The notes: generated by a model from the letters alone, not told the origin. DNA of 64,000 nucleotides from Sinorhizobium alkalisoli (GCF_008932245.1 NZ_CP034909.1:310001-374000); one strand, 5' to 3'; positions 51,802 to 60,787 are shown, counted from the stretch's first letter. Made by a program: numbers and translations.

Positions 51802-53586
51802 CTAAGCGCTTTGTTCAACGTCAGCGATTTTCGCCGCTATCACCTTATCCTGGGTTGCGTCTCCACCGTCGGCGGGTTGAACGTCCACACCAAATCGGGC
51901 CACGCGTCGTGCGTTAATCGGCGACTCCGAGCCGATCTGCTCGAGCGCTTCCCTAGCGCGCCGTGGGACCTCTCGCATCTCCTCAGACGCATTCACTATC
52001 CGCTCAAACTGGAACACGTTGGCGAGCATTTGCCGTAATTCCTGGCCCGAGTGCGACTTAAATGCCTTCCGATATTCCTCAACGGGCGCAGCCGCTAGGA
52101 CCCTCAACTGACCTTCACCCCAACCGCCCTTGATAGCCATCATTATTGCTGCAAGATCCGGCGCTTCTTCTATCTCAACAGCTCGCGCCTCGAATGCCGC
52201 GCGGACATCCCCATCATCGACGTTATCGCCAAACAGATTCTCCTGAAGATCGAAAAAACTCCGCTCCTCGTTCCGATTAGCCATATAGTGATCGAGCAAC
52301 TCTTTCGCCTGTTCAGGCCGTCCTAGTTCCTTGAATAGCTTAACCGTCCCGTTGAGGTTGGTGGGGGAGATGTATTTAACGTTCTTCAGGAAAGACTGAT
52401 AGATTCCATCCAGGACCTCGTCCTGATTGTTATCGAACGTATCATGGTAACTCCGCCATGCGTCCTCGAAGGACCCATCCGCCTTCGTGGCCACCACGCG
52501 TTCATGAACAACCTGCGCCGCCTTCTTCACCCGCATGGGATCGAAATGGCCATTGCAAACGCCATCGATAAGTACCAGATCAAGGTCGTCCGTCCACGTA
52601 TATCCATAGGCTTCGAGCAGACTGTTCCATGCTGCTTCTTTGGTCGGAAGGTCATCTTCCGACGGCCATCCGAACGTGTTCATTGTCTTATTCTTAAGGA
52701 AGGCCAACGACGGCGCGTGCTCGGGTTGATCATGGGACCATGAAAATAGTGCAATCGAACTGATTGCAATCTTCAGAACCTCGGGATCAAGCTCCTTAAG
52801 CATAGGCTGAATCGCTGTTGCGAAACGGAGAATTCGCTTTATGACACGAATATTGGTTATGCCAAGCGCCACGCACCGGTCCCGAATCTCCTGACCGACG
52901 GGATCAGGAATGTCGATCGCGATGCCGGAGGAAACCTCGGGAGACGGCTCGTAGACAAGGGAAACGTCGACCACTTTCTCGAGGTTCTTTTCGAAGTCGC
53001 GCTTACCGTCCCCATCCAGTTGCTCGTCGTTCAGGATCAAGACGATCTTGCAGTTCCGTTGTTCCCGCAAATAGGAAATCAGGCCGAGTACATCACTGAC
53101 ATCGAGGTTCTGTCCGCGGCGTTCGAGATCATCTATGCAGACGATCTGATCCCGTATCGTCATGAATGAGACGAGTGATGTGGCATCAGTGCCCACTACA
53201 TCTCTGATCACCGGCAATGATGACGCGATCCTCATCAGCTTTCGCCAGGAACCGAGTTTAGAAACGTATGCGTCGAGCGTTGCTAGGTCGGCCCTCCTGA
53301 CCCCTTCGCTCAAGGTGATTACGTTCTCGAAGATCGCAAACCTCAGTTCATCGAGGGAATTCACACCAAAAAGCGAAACATACGAGTATCGCGCCAGACC
53401 AATCTTGTTGGCCTTTTGCGCCACTTCCAGTCGCTTCGTCCACGTATATGTCTTGCCGACACCCCATCTGCCTCGGATGCACAACACTTCTGGTTCAGCA
53501 CGAAGTAGGAATTGCGAGATCTCCTCTTGCACAAGCTGTACTGACATAACGGTCCTCAGATCAAATCTCGTCTTTCTTTCATTCAA
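51802..53586 (-). CDS. KAP-type P-loop NTPase, putative defence protein
   Basis: 594 aa. Walker A GRWGVGKT is at residues 39-46 and Walker B QIVCIDDLER at 147-156; the IDDLER form is typical of KAP/STAND-like NTPases. The C-terminal 400 residues are helical without a recognised effector domain. There is no clear transmembrane segment. It lies downstream of a membrane coiled-coil protein on the same strand. KAP NTPases are often found in phage-defence loci; that role here is inference. The ATG has only a weak ribosome site. Confidence 0.75.
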   Translation of the reverse strand: MNERKTRFDLRTVMSVQLVQEEISQFLLRAEPEVLCIRGRWGVGKTYTWTKRLEVAQKANKIGLARYSYVSLFGVNSLDELRFAIFENVITLSEGVRRADLATLDAYVSKLGSWRKLMRIASSLPVIRDVVGTDATSLVSFMTIRDQIVCIDDLERRGQNLDVSDVLGLISYLREQRNCKIVLILNDEQLDGDGKRDFEKNLEKVVDVSLVYEPSPEVSSGIAIDIPDPVGQEIRDRCVALGITNIRVIKRILRFATAIQPMLKELDPEVLKIAISSIALFSWSHDQPEHAPSLAFLKNKTMNTFGWPSEDDLPTKEAAWNSLLEAYGYTWTDDLDLVLIDGVCNGHFDPMRVKKAAQVVHERVVATKADGSFEDAWRSYHDTFDNNQDEVLDGIYQSFLKNVKYISPTNLNGTVKLFKELGRPEQAKELLDHYMANRNEERSFFDLQENLFGDNVDDGDVRAAFEARAVEIEEAPDLAAIMMAIKGGWGEGQLRVLAAAPVEEYRKAFKSHSGQELRQMLANVFQFERIVNASEEMREVPRRAREALEQIGSESPINARRVARFGVDVQPADGGDATQDKVIAAKIADVEQSA

Positions 53587-53805
53587 TCACGTTAAGTAGC
53601 ACCAATCTACACTTACGGATTGCCAGTTAGACACCCGTGCCCGAATGTCGGCTTGGGAGCAGCCGGGAACGACAGCAAATGACGCGCTCCAGTCGTTCCG
53701 TCGCGCGAGACGAACGTTAATCTTTCACCCGACGCGATAGTTCAGCCTCGCCGCGGGGGGTGTAACTTAACGTCGCGCAGTGCCGACTGACGGAAGACGT
53801 GGCTA

Positions 53806-54321
53806 TCATTGTGGCTGCTTTAGAATGTAGAGGCCGTCCCAGTCTTTGGTGATCGTCTTTTGTAGCGTTTCGAGCCGCTCAGCGCTTGCATTATTGGTTT
53901 GCATGGCACGGTCGAATTTTTCCCTCAGGTCCAAAAACTTGTCGGGGTCTACGGCCGGCTTCAAAAGATCAGCACCCGGCTTAGACGCGTCGCTTTTCAG
54001 GACCTCTTGAATGGCGGTGATCTGTGACGACGTTTCCTCGAGCGCCGAGCTCAAGGTTTTCATACTCTCATTAAGGGAAACCTGCTCCTGGGCCAACTGT
54101 TTGACTTGGTCCGTAAGTTCAAGGGCAACCTCCTTGGTTGTGAGCTTAAAGCCGTCCTTCGTCCATTCGAAATTTGCGACAAAGGGCAAACAGAAGAGCA
54201 CGGCGGCCAAGCCCATTATCACTGAATGGCCGGTAGATACCTCCACTCCCTTGAAGATCATCGTCAGTACGCCACCACCTAACAAAAGGCCGGCGATCAC
54301 CACAATTGCTTCCAACACCAT
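53806..54321 (-). CDS. Membrane-anchored coiled-coil protein upstream of the KAP NTPase
   Basis: 171 aa from the ATG at 54321 (AAGGGG upstream). Two N-terminal hydrophobic helices (VLEAIVVIAGLLLGGGVLTM and HSVIMGLAAVLFCLPFVANF) are followed by a long cytoplasmic or periplasmic coiled coil (LTDQVKQLAQEQVSLNESMK, then LEETSSQITAIQEVLKSD). No family recognised. It is co-directional with the KAP gene 220 bp downstream, so it may be its membrane partner. Confidence 0.65.
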   Translation of the reverse strand: MVLEAIVVIAGLLLGGGVLTMIFKGVEVSTGHSVIMGLAAVLFCLPFVANFEWTKDGFKLTTKEVALELTDQVKQLAQEQVSLNESMKTLSSALEETSSQITAIQEVLKSDASKPGADLLKPAVDPDKFLDLREKFDRAMQTNNASAERLETLQKTITKDWDGLYILKQPQ

Positions 54322-54341
54322 TGTTGCCCCTTCGAAAAACG

Positions 54342-54397
54342 ACGCGTTCAACACATTAATCACTAAGACGATTTAACATGTCGCGTATTGAACGCGT
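54342..54397. promoter_or_regulatory. Divergent promoter region with a 10-bp inverted repeat
   Basis: ACGCGTTCAA at 54342-54351 and TTGAACGCGT at 54388-54397 are perfect inverted arms 36 bp apart. They sit between the membrane coiled-coil gene and the DpnI-like gene, so one regulator could control both directions. Confidence 0.5.
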
Positions 54398-54409
54398 AGG
54401 GAGCGCAAG

Positions 54410-54856
54410 ATGGCCACTGTCCGACAGGCGCTTGGAACATTTGGAGAGGACCGGGTTGTCCGAGATTGCGATTGTCCCAGATGCAAGAGGGAGAAGACCC
54501 TCGTTCGCCTTCCCCCCAACTTCAAATGCGCGGACGTCATCTGTGATTTTTGCGGCTATTTGGCCCAGGTTAAGGCTTGTAGTGCGAAACGGTTGGACCG
54601 CCTGCCGAAAACAATCTTAGGCGCGGCATGGGGTCCCCAGCTGGAGCGTATGCAGGCGGCCATCTATTTTCCTCTTTATGTCGTTGTGGTCGGCCCGACC
54701 GCAGATTACTCAATCTTCTATCTTGCTGCGGATTTGCAGGAACCGGAGATGTTTAAGCCTCGTAAGCCTCTCTCGGAAACAGCTCGCCGCGCAGGTTGGC
54801 AGGGCTTTATCTACGACATGGAGAGTGTTGAAGATCGTGCCGTCCGGCTGCGATAG
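54410..54856 (+). CDS. DpnI/Dam-replacing-type PD-(D/E)XK nuclease domain protein
   Basis: 148 aa. A zinc-finger-like set of cysteines (Cys20, Cys22, Cys25 and Cys45, Cys48) surrounds the catalytic-like segment ADVICDFCGYLAQVK, with Asp42 and Gln53-x-Lys55. This layout matches the N-terminal catalytic domain of DpnI and Dam-replacing proteins, which cut DNA according to its adenine methylation. The usual C-terminal winged helix is absent, so recognition may differ. GGGAG precedes the ATG. It may be a defence nuclease; substrate unknown. Confidence 0.65.
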   Translation: MATVRQALGTFGEDRVVRDCDCPRCKREKTLVRLPPNFKCADVICDFCGYLAQVKACSAKRLDRLPKTILGAAWGPQLERMQAAIYFPLYVVVVGPTADYSIFYLAADLQEPEMFKPRKPLSETARRAGWQGFIYDMESVEDRAVRLR

Positions 54857-55015
54857 ATCTTCGGTTTCACGACTCGCGGGAGGACCTACGCGCTGGTCTG
54901 CTTCCGACCGTTGCGGGCGGTGGCGACAAGCACGATGAAAGGCTGGAAAGGTACGCTCTTTATCGACAACAGCGTTTATGCCCCAAAAGGATCTGCCCCG
55001 TGATATCCATTATGG

Positions 55016-56302
55016 ATGGCGCGATTCGCAACAGACTTGAGCCCCGCCGCGCTGCCGGCCACGTTTCGGCAGATGGCAGAGATTGTTGGCTGGTCAACTT
55101 GGCAACGACGTATTGAGTTGCTCAGGGCGGAGCTGGCCGGGAATCCTCTCTGGGAGCAATTCTTGCGGGAAAGGCATGGGCTCGAACTGGCCTTCGGCGA
55201 TGTCCGTCAACATTTGCGCGCAACCGGGCGATACCGCTGGCCCCCGAAAACTGCCGAAGAGTACCGGCTTTACTCCTTCCTGGCAGGAGCTGTCGGCATA
55301 TACGCGTACCTGAGCGCGCATGCGCAACGGAGGTTTGCGGGTGCCCTTCGCACTGCACTCGATAAGGAGTTCGGACTTGGCCCGTTGGCTTTCGAGGTCA
55401 AGGTTGCCGTACACCTGGTATCGCGCGGCTTTGATGTTGAGTTCCATGACCTGGAGAGCGGCGGCGGATTCGACTTTCTGGCCGCCTCGGGCACGACCCG
55501 GATTGAGGTCGAATGCAAGCACCTGTCCGCTGATGTTGGACGACAGATTCATCGACGCAAGCTTTACGCTCTGAGCGGGGTTCTGCAAGCGCCGATGGAA
55601 AGGGCTTTGCGTGAAGTAAGCCAGGGCCAGCTCGTGCGCGTGACGCTGCCCGGCAGACTCTCAGGGAACAAGGACGAACAACAGGCGCTGGCGGACAGGA
55701 TCGGCGCGATTGTGCGCGGAAAGGCGGATATCATTGATGATCAGGTTTGTATTGCTACGGTGCAGCCGTTTGCGCTGGAAACCTCTCCGTTCACGCTAAA
55801 GCGTGGTCACAGTCTGGTCATGGAGGATGTACAGCATTACCTGCGGGAGGCATTTGGAATCGACGGTGCGAACGTGGTTTCGCATTGGCATCCAGGTCGT
55901 GCGGCAATCATCGTCTCAATTGAGAGCAGAGAGCGGGATCGGGTCCTTCATCAGATCTTCAGGCACCTGAAGGCTGACGCGAAGAAACAATTTTCCGGCG
56001 AGTTGCCTGCATTTTTGTGCGTGCATCTCGCGGACGTCACGGAAGCGCAGTTGCTGGAGCTTGCAGATGCGGAGCGAACGGGCACTGTGACTGGTCTTCA
56101 GCGGGTGGTGAGTGCTCTTCTGCAGCGTCGTCCCCACCTTTATGGCGTCGCCATCATGACGGACGGACATGTGCGGCAGTCGCGGCAGCGTGGACGAGGT
56201 GGCGTCACGACATCGGTGCGGGAGGTGGGACCATCTTACGTATTTCACAATCCCAATCATGCATTGGCTAGCGATCAGGTACTTGGCCAAGTTTTCCTTT
56301 AG
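55016..56302 (+). CDS. PD-(D/E)XK nuclease-like protein of unknown family
   Basis: 428 aa. The stretch PLAFEVKVAVHLVSRGFDVE, then GGGFDFLAASGTTRIEVECK, carries the restriction-like catalytic pattern: Glu127 in the first helix, Asp153, and Glu166-Cys-Lys168. The N-terminal 110 residues and C-terminal 250 residues match nothing I recognise; GHSLVMEDVQHYLREAFGID may be a helical module. The ribosome site is poor; another ATG lies four bases upstream out of frame. Likely a nuclease in the element's defence cargo. Confidence 0.6.
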   Translation: MARFATDLSPAALPATFRQMAEIVGWSTWQRRIELLRAELAGNPLWEQFLRERHGLELAFGDVRQHLRATGRYRWPPKTAEEYRLYSFLAGAVGIYAYLSAHAQRRFAGALRTALDKEFGLGPLAFEVKVAVHLVSRGFDVEFHDLESGGGFDFLAASGTTRIEVECKHLSADVGRQIHRRKLYALSGVLQAPMERALREVSQGQLVRVTLPGRLSGNKDEQQALADRIGAIVRGKADIIDDQVCIATVQPFALETSPFTLKRGHSLVMEDVQHYLREAFGIDGANVVSHWHPGRAAIIVSIESRERDRVLHQIFRHLKADAKKQFSGELPAFLCVHLADVTEAQLLELADAERTGTVTGLQRVVSALLQRRPHLYGVAIMTDGHVRQSRQRGRGGVTTSVREVGPSYVFHNPNHALASDQVLGQVFL

Positions 56303-56507
56303 ACGGCTTTAAGATGACCGCTGTTGGCTTACGATAGATGGTGAATTCCAGCTAAAACTATAAGTTCAGAATGGAGGCGGCTTATTTCCTGCTAAGGGGG
56401 GCGGGTAAAAGTTGCCAAGGTCATCGCCAGCGGACCGGCGCCGTCGTCATGCGGAGAATTTTTTTGGCGCCGCAGAATAGCGGTGAGGTGGGCACGAAGG
56501 TTCAGAT

Positions 56508-56708
56508 ATGTGGAAGGCGCTCAAAGTCGTAGTTAATTGGGTGTGGGTGATCTCCCTTCTGGTCGCGGGAACCACTTTCGGTGTGATGGACGGCTGGGCG
56601 CATCATGGCTGGGTAGGTGCAGTCATGCTGGGCTTCGTTGGATTCGCCGCAGGAGCAGCTCTTGCAAGCTCGCCTGCGCTAATTCTGCAAATCCTCTCCG
56701 CCCTGTGA
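56508..56708 (+). CDS. Small membrane protein
   Basis: 66 aa with two hydrophobic helices (VVVNWVWVISLLVAGTTFGV and a second, GAVMLGFVGFAAGAALASSP). AAGG lies before the ATG. Unknown family; could be a holin-like or accessory protein, without direct evidence. The 200 bp before it are non-coding. Confidence 0.5.
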   Translation: MWKALKVVVNWVWVISLLVAGTTFGVMDGWAHHGWVGAVMLGFVGFAAGAALASSPALILQILSAL

Positions 56709-56741
56709 TTCTGGCCGAAACGCGATTATTTTTCTACTGTC

Positions 56742-57053
56742 ATGGAAAACGCGGCACGACCAAGAGGAAGGCCGGCGCATGAGCCGGATGCAACCAGGCG
56801 CCGCTTCGTCGAGGCGATGGCCGGTGCGGGCGTACCTCAAGCGCAGATCGCAGCCGTGATTGAGGTCACCGTGCCGACCTTGCGGCGACATTATCGGTGC
56901 GAATTGAACAGGGGCGCGGCCAAGGTCGAGGCCAAGCTAGTAGCCAATCTGCTGACCATCGCCAACGGAACGGACGGCACGGCGCTCAAAGCGATCATCT
57001 TCACTTTGCAGTCCCGGTTTGGCTGGTCCCGCTATGCGCCGAGACGCAGCTAA
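56742..57053 (+). CDS. Short HTH protein resembling small terminase-type DNA-binding proteins
   Basis: 103 aa. The pattern RPRGRPAHEPDATRRRFVEA, then VPQAQIAAVIEVTVPTLRRHYRCEL, is a helix-turn-helix common in rhizobial prophages, often annotated near terminase genes. The end ALKAIIFTLQSRFGW also fits. No large terminase is present. If it is a small terminase subunit, it could redirect packaging of a helper phage, as in phage satellites (inference). Confidence 0.65.
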   Translation: MENAARPRGRPAHEPDATRRRFVEAMAGAGVPQAQIAAVIEVTVPTLRRHYRCELNRGAAKVEAKLVANLLTIANGTDGTALKAIIFTLQSRFGWSRYAPRRS

Positions 57054-57220
57054 AAGCATGCCATCTCAGTTGGTCGCAGCTCACCATCGCGACGGCGCCG
57101 GGCGGATTTCGCCCTCGATTCACGGGACGAACCCGAGAGACTTCTCCGCACGACGCAACGTTTTGACGATCACCCTTCGCGAGCTGTTTCCGCTGTGGGA
57201 CCATCAGGGACAAGGCGCCG

Positions 57221-57553
57221 CTATTTGCAGCCCTTGCTCTTGATGGTGGACTCGATTGCGTTGACCTTGCCCTTCGATACGGCAACTTGTCCTTCCTTAT
57301 CGCCGCCGAATGTGCTGGATGCGGGTACTCCTATCAAGAACACACCGATTGCGTCTCCCGTCGCGGCTTGGTTCTGCTGCTTTGAAACGGCGGCGAGGTT
57401 CGCCTGCTCCTTGAGCAGTTCTTGGGCCAGTCCCGCGCAACTCTGATTGCTGTATGCAGCCATCGGAATATCGACCGGCACTATGGCATCGGGCCGCTTG
57501 GCGCACGAAGAAATTGCCAGCGTAGCCGCCAGAGCGATCAAACGAAATTTCAT
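57221..57553 (-). CDS. Small lipoprotein
   Basis: 110 aa with signal MKFRLIALAATLAISSC (lipobox ISSC, Cys17). The mature part has Cys at CAGLAQ and the C-terminal KGC, and a glycine-containing centre, GDAIGVFLIGVPASSTFGG. GAGGGG lies before the ATG. Similar lipoproteins occur in rhizobial genomes and prophages; function unknown. Confidence 0.7.
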   Translation of the reverse strand: MKFRLIALAATLAISSCAKRPDAIVPVDIPMAAYSNQSCAGLAQELLKEQANLAAVSKQQNQAATGDAIGVFLIGVPASSTFGGDKEGQVAVSKGKVNAIESTIKSKGCK

Positions 57554-57777
57554 ATTGCCCCTCTAAGAAGAATCTCAAACCCGCATGCAACTAAGCATGG
57601 CCAGACAGAGCAGGAAAGGGCTGAAGTAGTGAAATTCCACAGTTGAGTTTTATCTTCCGGTTGGCGTCAACCGGGCACGGCCAGAGGTCGGATGAGCCAC
57701 CTTCCCGGCACCCGGATGTTCACGGTAGTGGACGCAAAGGAGCGTGTCCTGACGCGGCTTGCCGACGGCGCTCTGTC

Positions 57778-58233
57778 TCATCGCTCATCGGACTGCTTCC
57801 CTCGACGACGACCGAATTGCTCTTCGAACGCCCGCTCCCAATTGGAGTGACAGGACGTTCCCGCATGTTTCAGAGGCTCAAGGTGATATCGTTTCAGCAG
57901 TGCCGCGGCGATTATTTTCGCCATTGTATTGCGCGCTTGTTCGGCTTTCAAGCGATCCCGGTCACAGGCCGCGCGCCGCAACTCGATTGGTATCTCATAA
58001 AGCGTCCGCGCCAGGAAAGGGCTGATCGCTGGGTAGCGTAGCACCGTTTCGACGTCAAATATCGCGAATGCCTTAAAGGATTCGGCAATCGTCATGGCGA
58101 CTTCTTGGACGCCGCGCACCTCGACCGGACGGCGATAATGATCCAGCCCCGCATAGCCGCGTCTTTGGTGAGGCGGCAAAACTGCCAAATCCACTGCAAT
58201 CGCTGCTTCGATTTCATCTTCAAGTGTTCGCAT
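57778..58233 (-). CDS. Hypothetical element protein
   Basis: 151 aa from ATG 58233 (GGAAAGG upstream). Helical throughout: [20 protein letters not shown], then [20 protein letters not shown]. It ends in a basic tail. A longer frame to 58344 is possible but lacks support. No family recognised. Confidence 0.55.
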   Translation of the reverse strand: MRTLEDEIEAAIAVDLAVLPPHQRRGYAGLDHYRRPVEVRGVQEVAMTIAESFKAFAIFDVETVLRYPAISPFLARTLYEIPIELRRAACDRDRLKAEQARNTMAKIIAAALLKRYHLEPLKHAGTSCHSNWERAFEEQFGRRRGKQSDER

Positions 58234-58491
58234 GGCGCACCTTTCCTGACCGCGCAAAGGCGGTTGCCTCGGTCCCCTGTTGTTGTCGGATTGGCGCGCC
58301 GCAGCGCCGATGAGTGTTCTCATTATGTTCTCCCGGTGGAGCAAGTCAATATGTCCCGGCGCATCGGTGATGAGCGGCGCGGAGACGCCAAAACGCGGCC
58401 TACCTGCAGACTAAGGTCGACAAAATCGATGCGTTGACCACAATCGGCCATTGAAACGCTTTTCCATCAGCACACGCAAAAAGAATGACCG

Positions 58492-58692
58492 TTGTCGTCT
58501 GTTCTCGAAGCCGTCGCCTATAACGTTTGGTTTCTCGGTGGCGCCGCAATCGTGCTTGGCCTCGCCTACTGGCTTCGCCGCAATGGCTACACCCTCCAAG
58601 CCTTTCTCAGCCTAGTGGTCGCTTTGCTGTTGCTTCTGAATTGGTCCGGTTTCCGTAGGCCGCCTGAAAGTCGCCGAAGGCGGCAATGCTAA
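58492..58692 (+). CDS. Possible small membrane protein (weak)
   Basis: 66 codons from TTG. Two hydrophobic stretches (VWFLGGAAIVLGLAYWLRRN and LQAFLSLVVALLLLLNW) look like real helices with a basic loop between, but there is no ribosome site. Could be a genuine small membrane protein or a chance frame. Confidence 0.35.
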   Translation: MSSVLEAVAYNVWFLGGAAIVLGLAYWLRRNGYTLQAFLSLVVALLLLLNWSGFRRPPESRRRRQC

Positions 58693-58794
58693 GGACTGAC
58701 GCTGCATAGGCGGGGTGAGCTAACCCAACTGGGTGAATTTCGCTATGCGCTCGCGCGGCTACAATCAGCGCGCGCAAGATGGCGGAGGGTTGGC

Positions 58795-59100
58795 ATGCTT
58801 CACGGTTATCGCAACACAAAAAAGAGGTCGTTGCTTTTCACGGCGCCGGGCTTGGTCATCGGGGCACTTGCAGTAGGTGCTGCCGGCGCCTCGACCGTGA
58901 GCGACCTTCTAGGTTCCGGCAGCTCGGGGGCAACCTGCAACATTAAAGGCAACATCAGCATTGATACGGGAGAGCGTATCTTTCATGTGCCCGGGCAACG
59001 ATACTATTCGAGCACGAAGATCAGTCCTCAGTATGGGGAACGCTGGTTTTGCTCGGAATTTGAAGCGTGGGCCGCCGGCTGGCGGAAGTCGAAGGTATGA
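58795..59100 (+). CDS. Sunset-domain secreted or membrane protein
   Basis: 101 aa. One hydrophobic segment (LLFTAPGLVIGALAVGAAGA) is followed by the domain CNIKGNISIDTGERIFHVPG, then YYSSTKISPQYGERWFCSEF and EAWAAGWRKSK. This Cys/His/Trp pattern is the 'sunset' domain found next to nucleases and in mobile DNA. A catalytic role is not established. The start at ATG 58795 is reasonable. Confidence 0.68.
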   Translation: MLHGYRNTKKRSLLFTAPGLVIGALAVGAAGASTVSDLLGSGSSGATCNIKGNISIDTGERIFHVPGQRYYSSTKISPQYGERWFCSEFEAWAAGWRKSKV

Positions 59101-59127
59101 GGGTCAAGCGAGAGTATATTGCCAGGT

Positions 59128-59756
59128 ATGACACAATCGGAAAACGCACGGATCTGGGCCAGCCGCGCCTTCATGGATTCAACACGCATAAAGGGATTTA
59201 CCGCTGATCCATTGCCGACGGGGATGAGCCTCGGCCAGATGGCCGAAATGAATGAAGCTGGCGAACGGATGTCTGCTGAGCATTTCCCAGAGAAAATTTT
59301 CGCCAAGTATCCCGACAAGATGGAAAGGAAGCAGTCCGATCTCGTGCTTGCCGCAGGAGCGGTGGTGGTTTCGGCGGCCTGCGCGGATGTGCTGCGGCAA
59401 TTCGATCTCGGCCATTCCTCGCTCTATCCGATCAAGCTTTTCCAGCATGACCGCAAGACGCCCGTGGAGGGCGAATATTTTTGTCTGAATATCGGCGAGC
59501 GCAAGGCTGCTTTCCTGCCCGAATACTCGCGGGGAGTCACTACGCTCGGCTCCGGAAAACTGCTTATGCCCCCAAATCTTCATGACGACGATGTGGCTAT
59601 CAGCCCGGACGCACTCGAGGGGCCCGATCTGTGGGTAAGCCCGCCCTTAATCCGCATTTTTTTTTTCTGAGCGAGCGTCTTACGCAGGCCCTGCGGGCCG
59701 GAAAAATGGGCAGGGTATTTGGTTTTCGCTCCTGCCGCGTCGTAAAACCTCACTGA
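59128..59756 (+). pseudogene. Imm11-like (DUF1629) protein, frame broken at a T10 run
   Basis: The frame from ATG 59128 (MTQSENARIWASRAFMDSTR) contains the DUF1629/Imm11-like core SDLVLAAGAVVVSAACADVL. It stops at TGA (59668-59670) directly after ten consecutive T residues (59657-59666). Reading one frame over after the run gives LSERLTQALRAGKMGRVFGF, then RSCRVVKPH and a stop at 59754-59756, the expected family C-terminus. Adding one T restores the full protein of about 209 aa. So this is a slippage, phase-variable or sequencing-error site. Imm11 proteins are immunity proteins of polymorphic toxins; no partner toxin is seen. Confidence 0.62.
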
Positions 59757-59803
59757 TTTCCCCTGGGCGGGATCAACTTAGCCGACCTACGAGTTTCTGT
59801 TTC

Positions 59804-60787
59804 ATGAACCGGCGCAAAGCAGAAACAAAGGCCGACCCGATGCCCGAGCGGGTCGAGCCGTGCCTCGCGCTTCTGGCATCCGAACCACCAAAAGGGCCGG
59901 AGTGGGTCCACGAGATCAAATGGGACGGTTACCGCGTCGCGGTCCATATCGAACCTGCTAGCGTCCGCATTCTCACGCGCAGGGGCTACGACTGGACACA
60001 TCGTTTCCCTGCTGTCGAGAGAGCGGCCGAAGCGCTTCAGCCAATTACGATGATTCTAGATGGTGAGGTGGTTGTCCTGGACGACCGGGGCCGGCCGGAT
60101 TTCGGGATGCTGCAACAGGCGCTCGGTGGCGTCGGCGGTATGAAGACAGCGGCCGCCGCGATCCTCTATGCATTTGACCTGCTGTACTACGACCGTCGCG
60201 ACATTCGCGCTCTGCCGCAGAGAGAGCGCCGACAGATGCTCGAAGGCGTCTTCTCCAGCCAGAGGGGCGCGATCCTGCTCTCGGAGGAGGTGCAGGCCGA
60301 TGGCGCGGAGCTGCTTCGTGTCGCGTGCGAGCACGGCCTTGAAGGCATTGTCAGCAAGAACCGGGAGAAGCCCTATCGGTCGGGGAGCCGCTCCGGCGAT
60401 TGGCTGAAGATCACCTGCTCTCGGCGCGATAGTTTCCTAATCGTGGGTTTCGAACCATCGGAAGCCTTACCAAGTGCCATCGCAAGATTGCTGCTGGCCG
60501 CGCGAAGAGGAGGCGAGCTAGTCTATGTCGGCGGCGTCGGAACCGGCTTCAGCGACAAGGAAGCTTTCGCCCTGAGGAAGGTCCTCAACGAGATTGCTAC
60601 CGACAAGCCAGCGGTGAGTTTGAAGCGCAAGGGCGTGATCTTCACCGAGCCCGTGCTCGTCGCTGAGATCCAGTATCGCGCTTGGACGCACGAGGGAAAG
60701 CTCCGGCACCCTTCCTTCAAGGGGCTACGCTCAAAAGCCGACGAAACAGATGTGTATGAAGTTGACGCCATCGGTGATTCAGAATGA
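59804..60787 (+). CDS. Stand-alone ATP-dependent DNA ligase (LigD ligase domain)
   Basis: 327 aa. Nucleotidyltransferase motif I EIKWDGYR with adenylated Lys39, motif III/IIIa LYAFDLLYYD, motif IV EGIVSK and motif V WLKITCSRRD are all present, followed by the OB fold with GGVGTGFSDKE and LRHPSFKGLR. The phosphoesterase and polymerase modules of full LigD are missing and no Ku gene is in the element. It may seal element DNA during repair or replication. ATG 59804 is first; 59840 is an alternative. Confidence 0.88.
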   Translation: MNRRKAETKADPMPERVEPCLALLASEPPKGPEWVHEIKWDGYRVAVHIEPASVRILTRRGYDWTHRFPAVERAAEALQPITMILDGEVVVLDDRGRPDFGMLQQALGGVGGMKTAAAAILYAFDLLYYDRRDIRALPQRERRQMLEGVFSSQRGAILLSEEVQADGAELLRVACEHGLEGIVSKNREKPYRSGSRSGDWLKITCSRRDSFLIVGFEPSEALPSAIARLLLAARRGGELVYVGGVGTGFSDKEAFALRKVLNEIATDKPAVSLKRKGVIFTEPVLVAEIQYRAWTHEGKLRHPSFKGLRSKADETDVYEVDAIGDSE

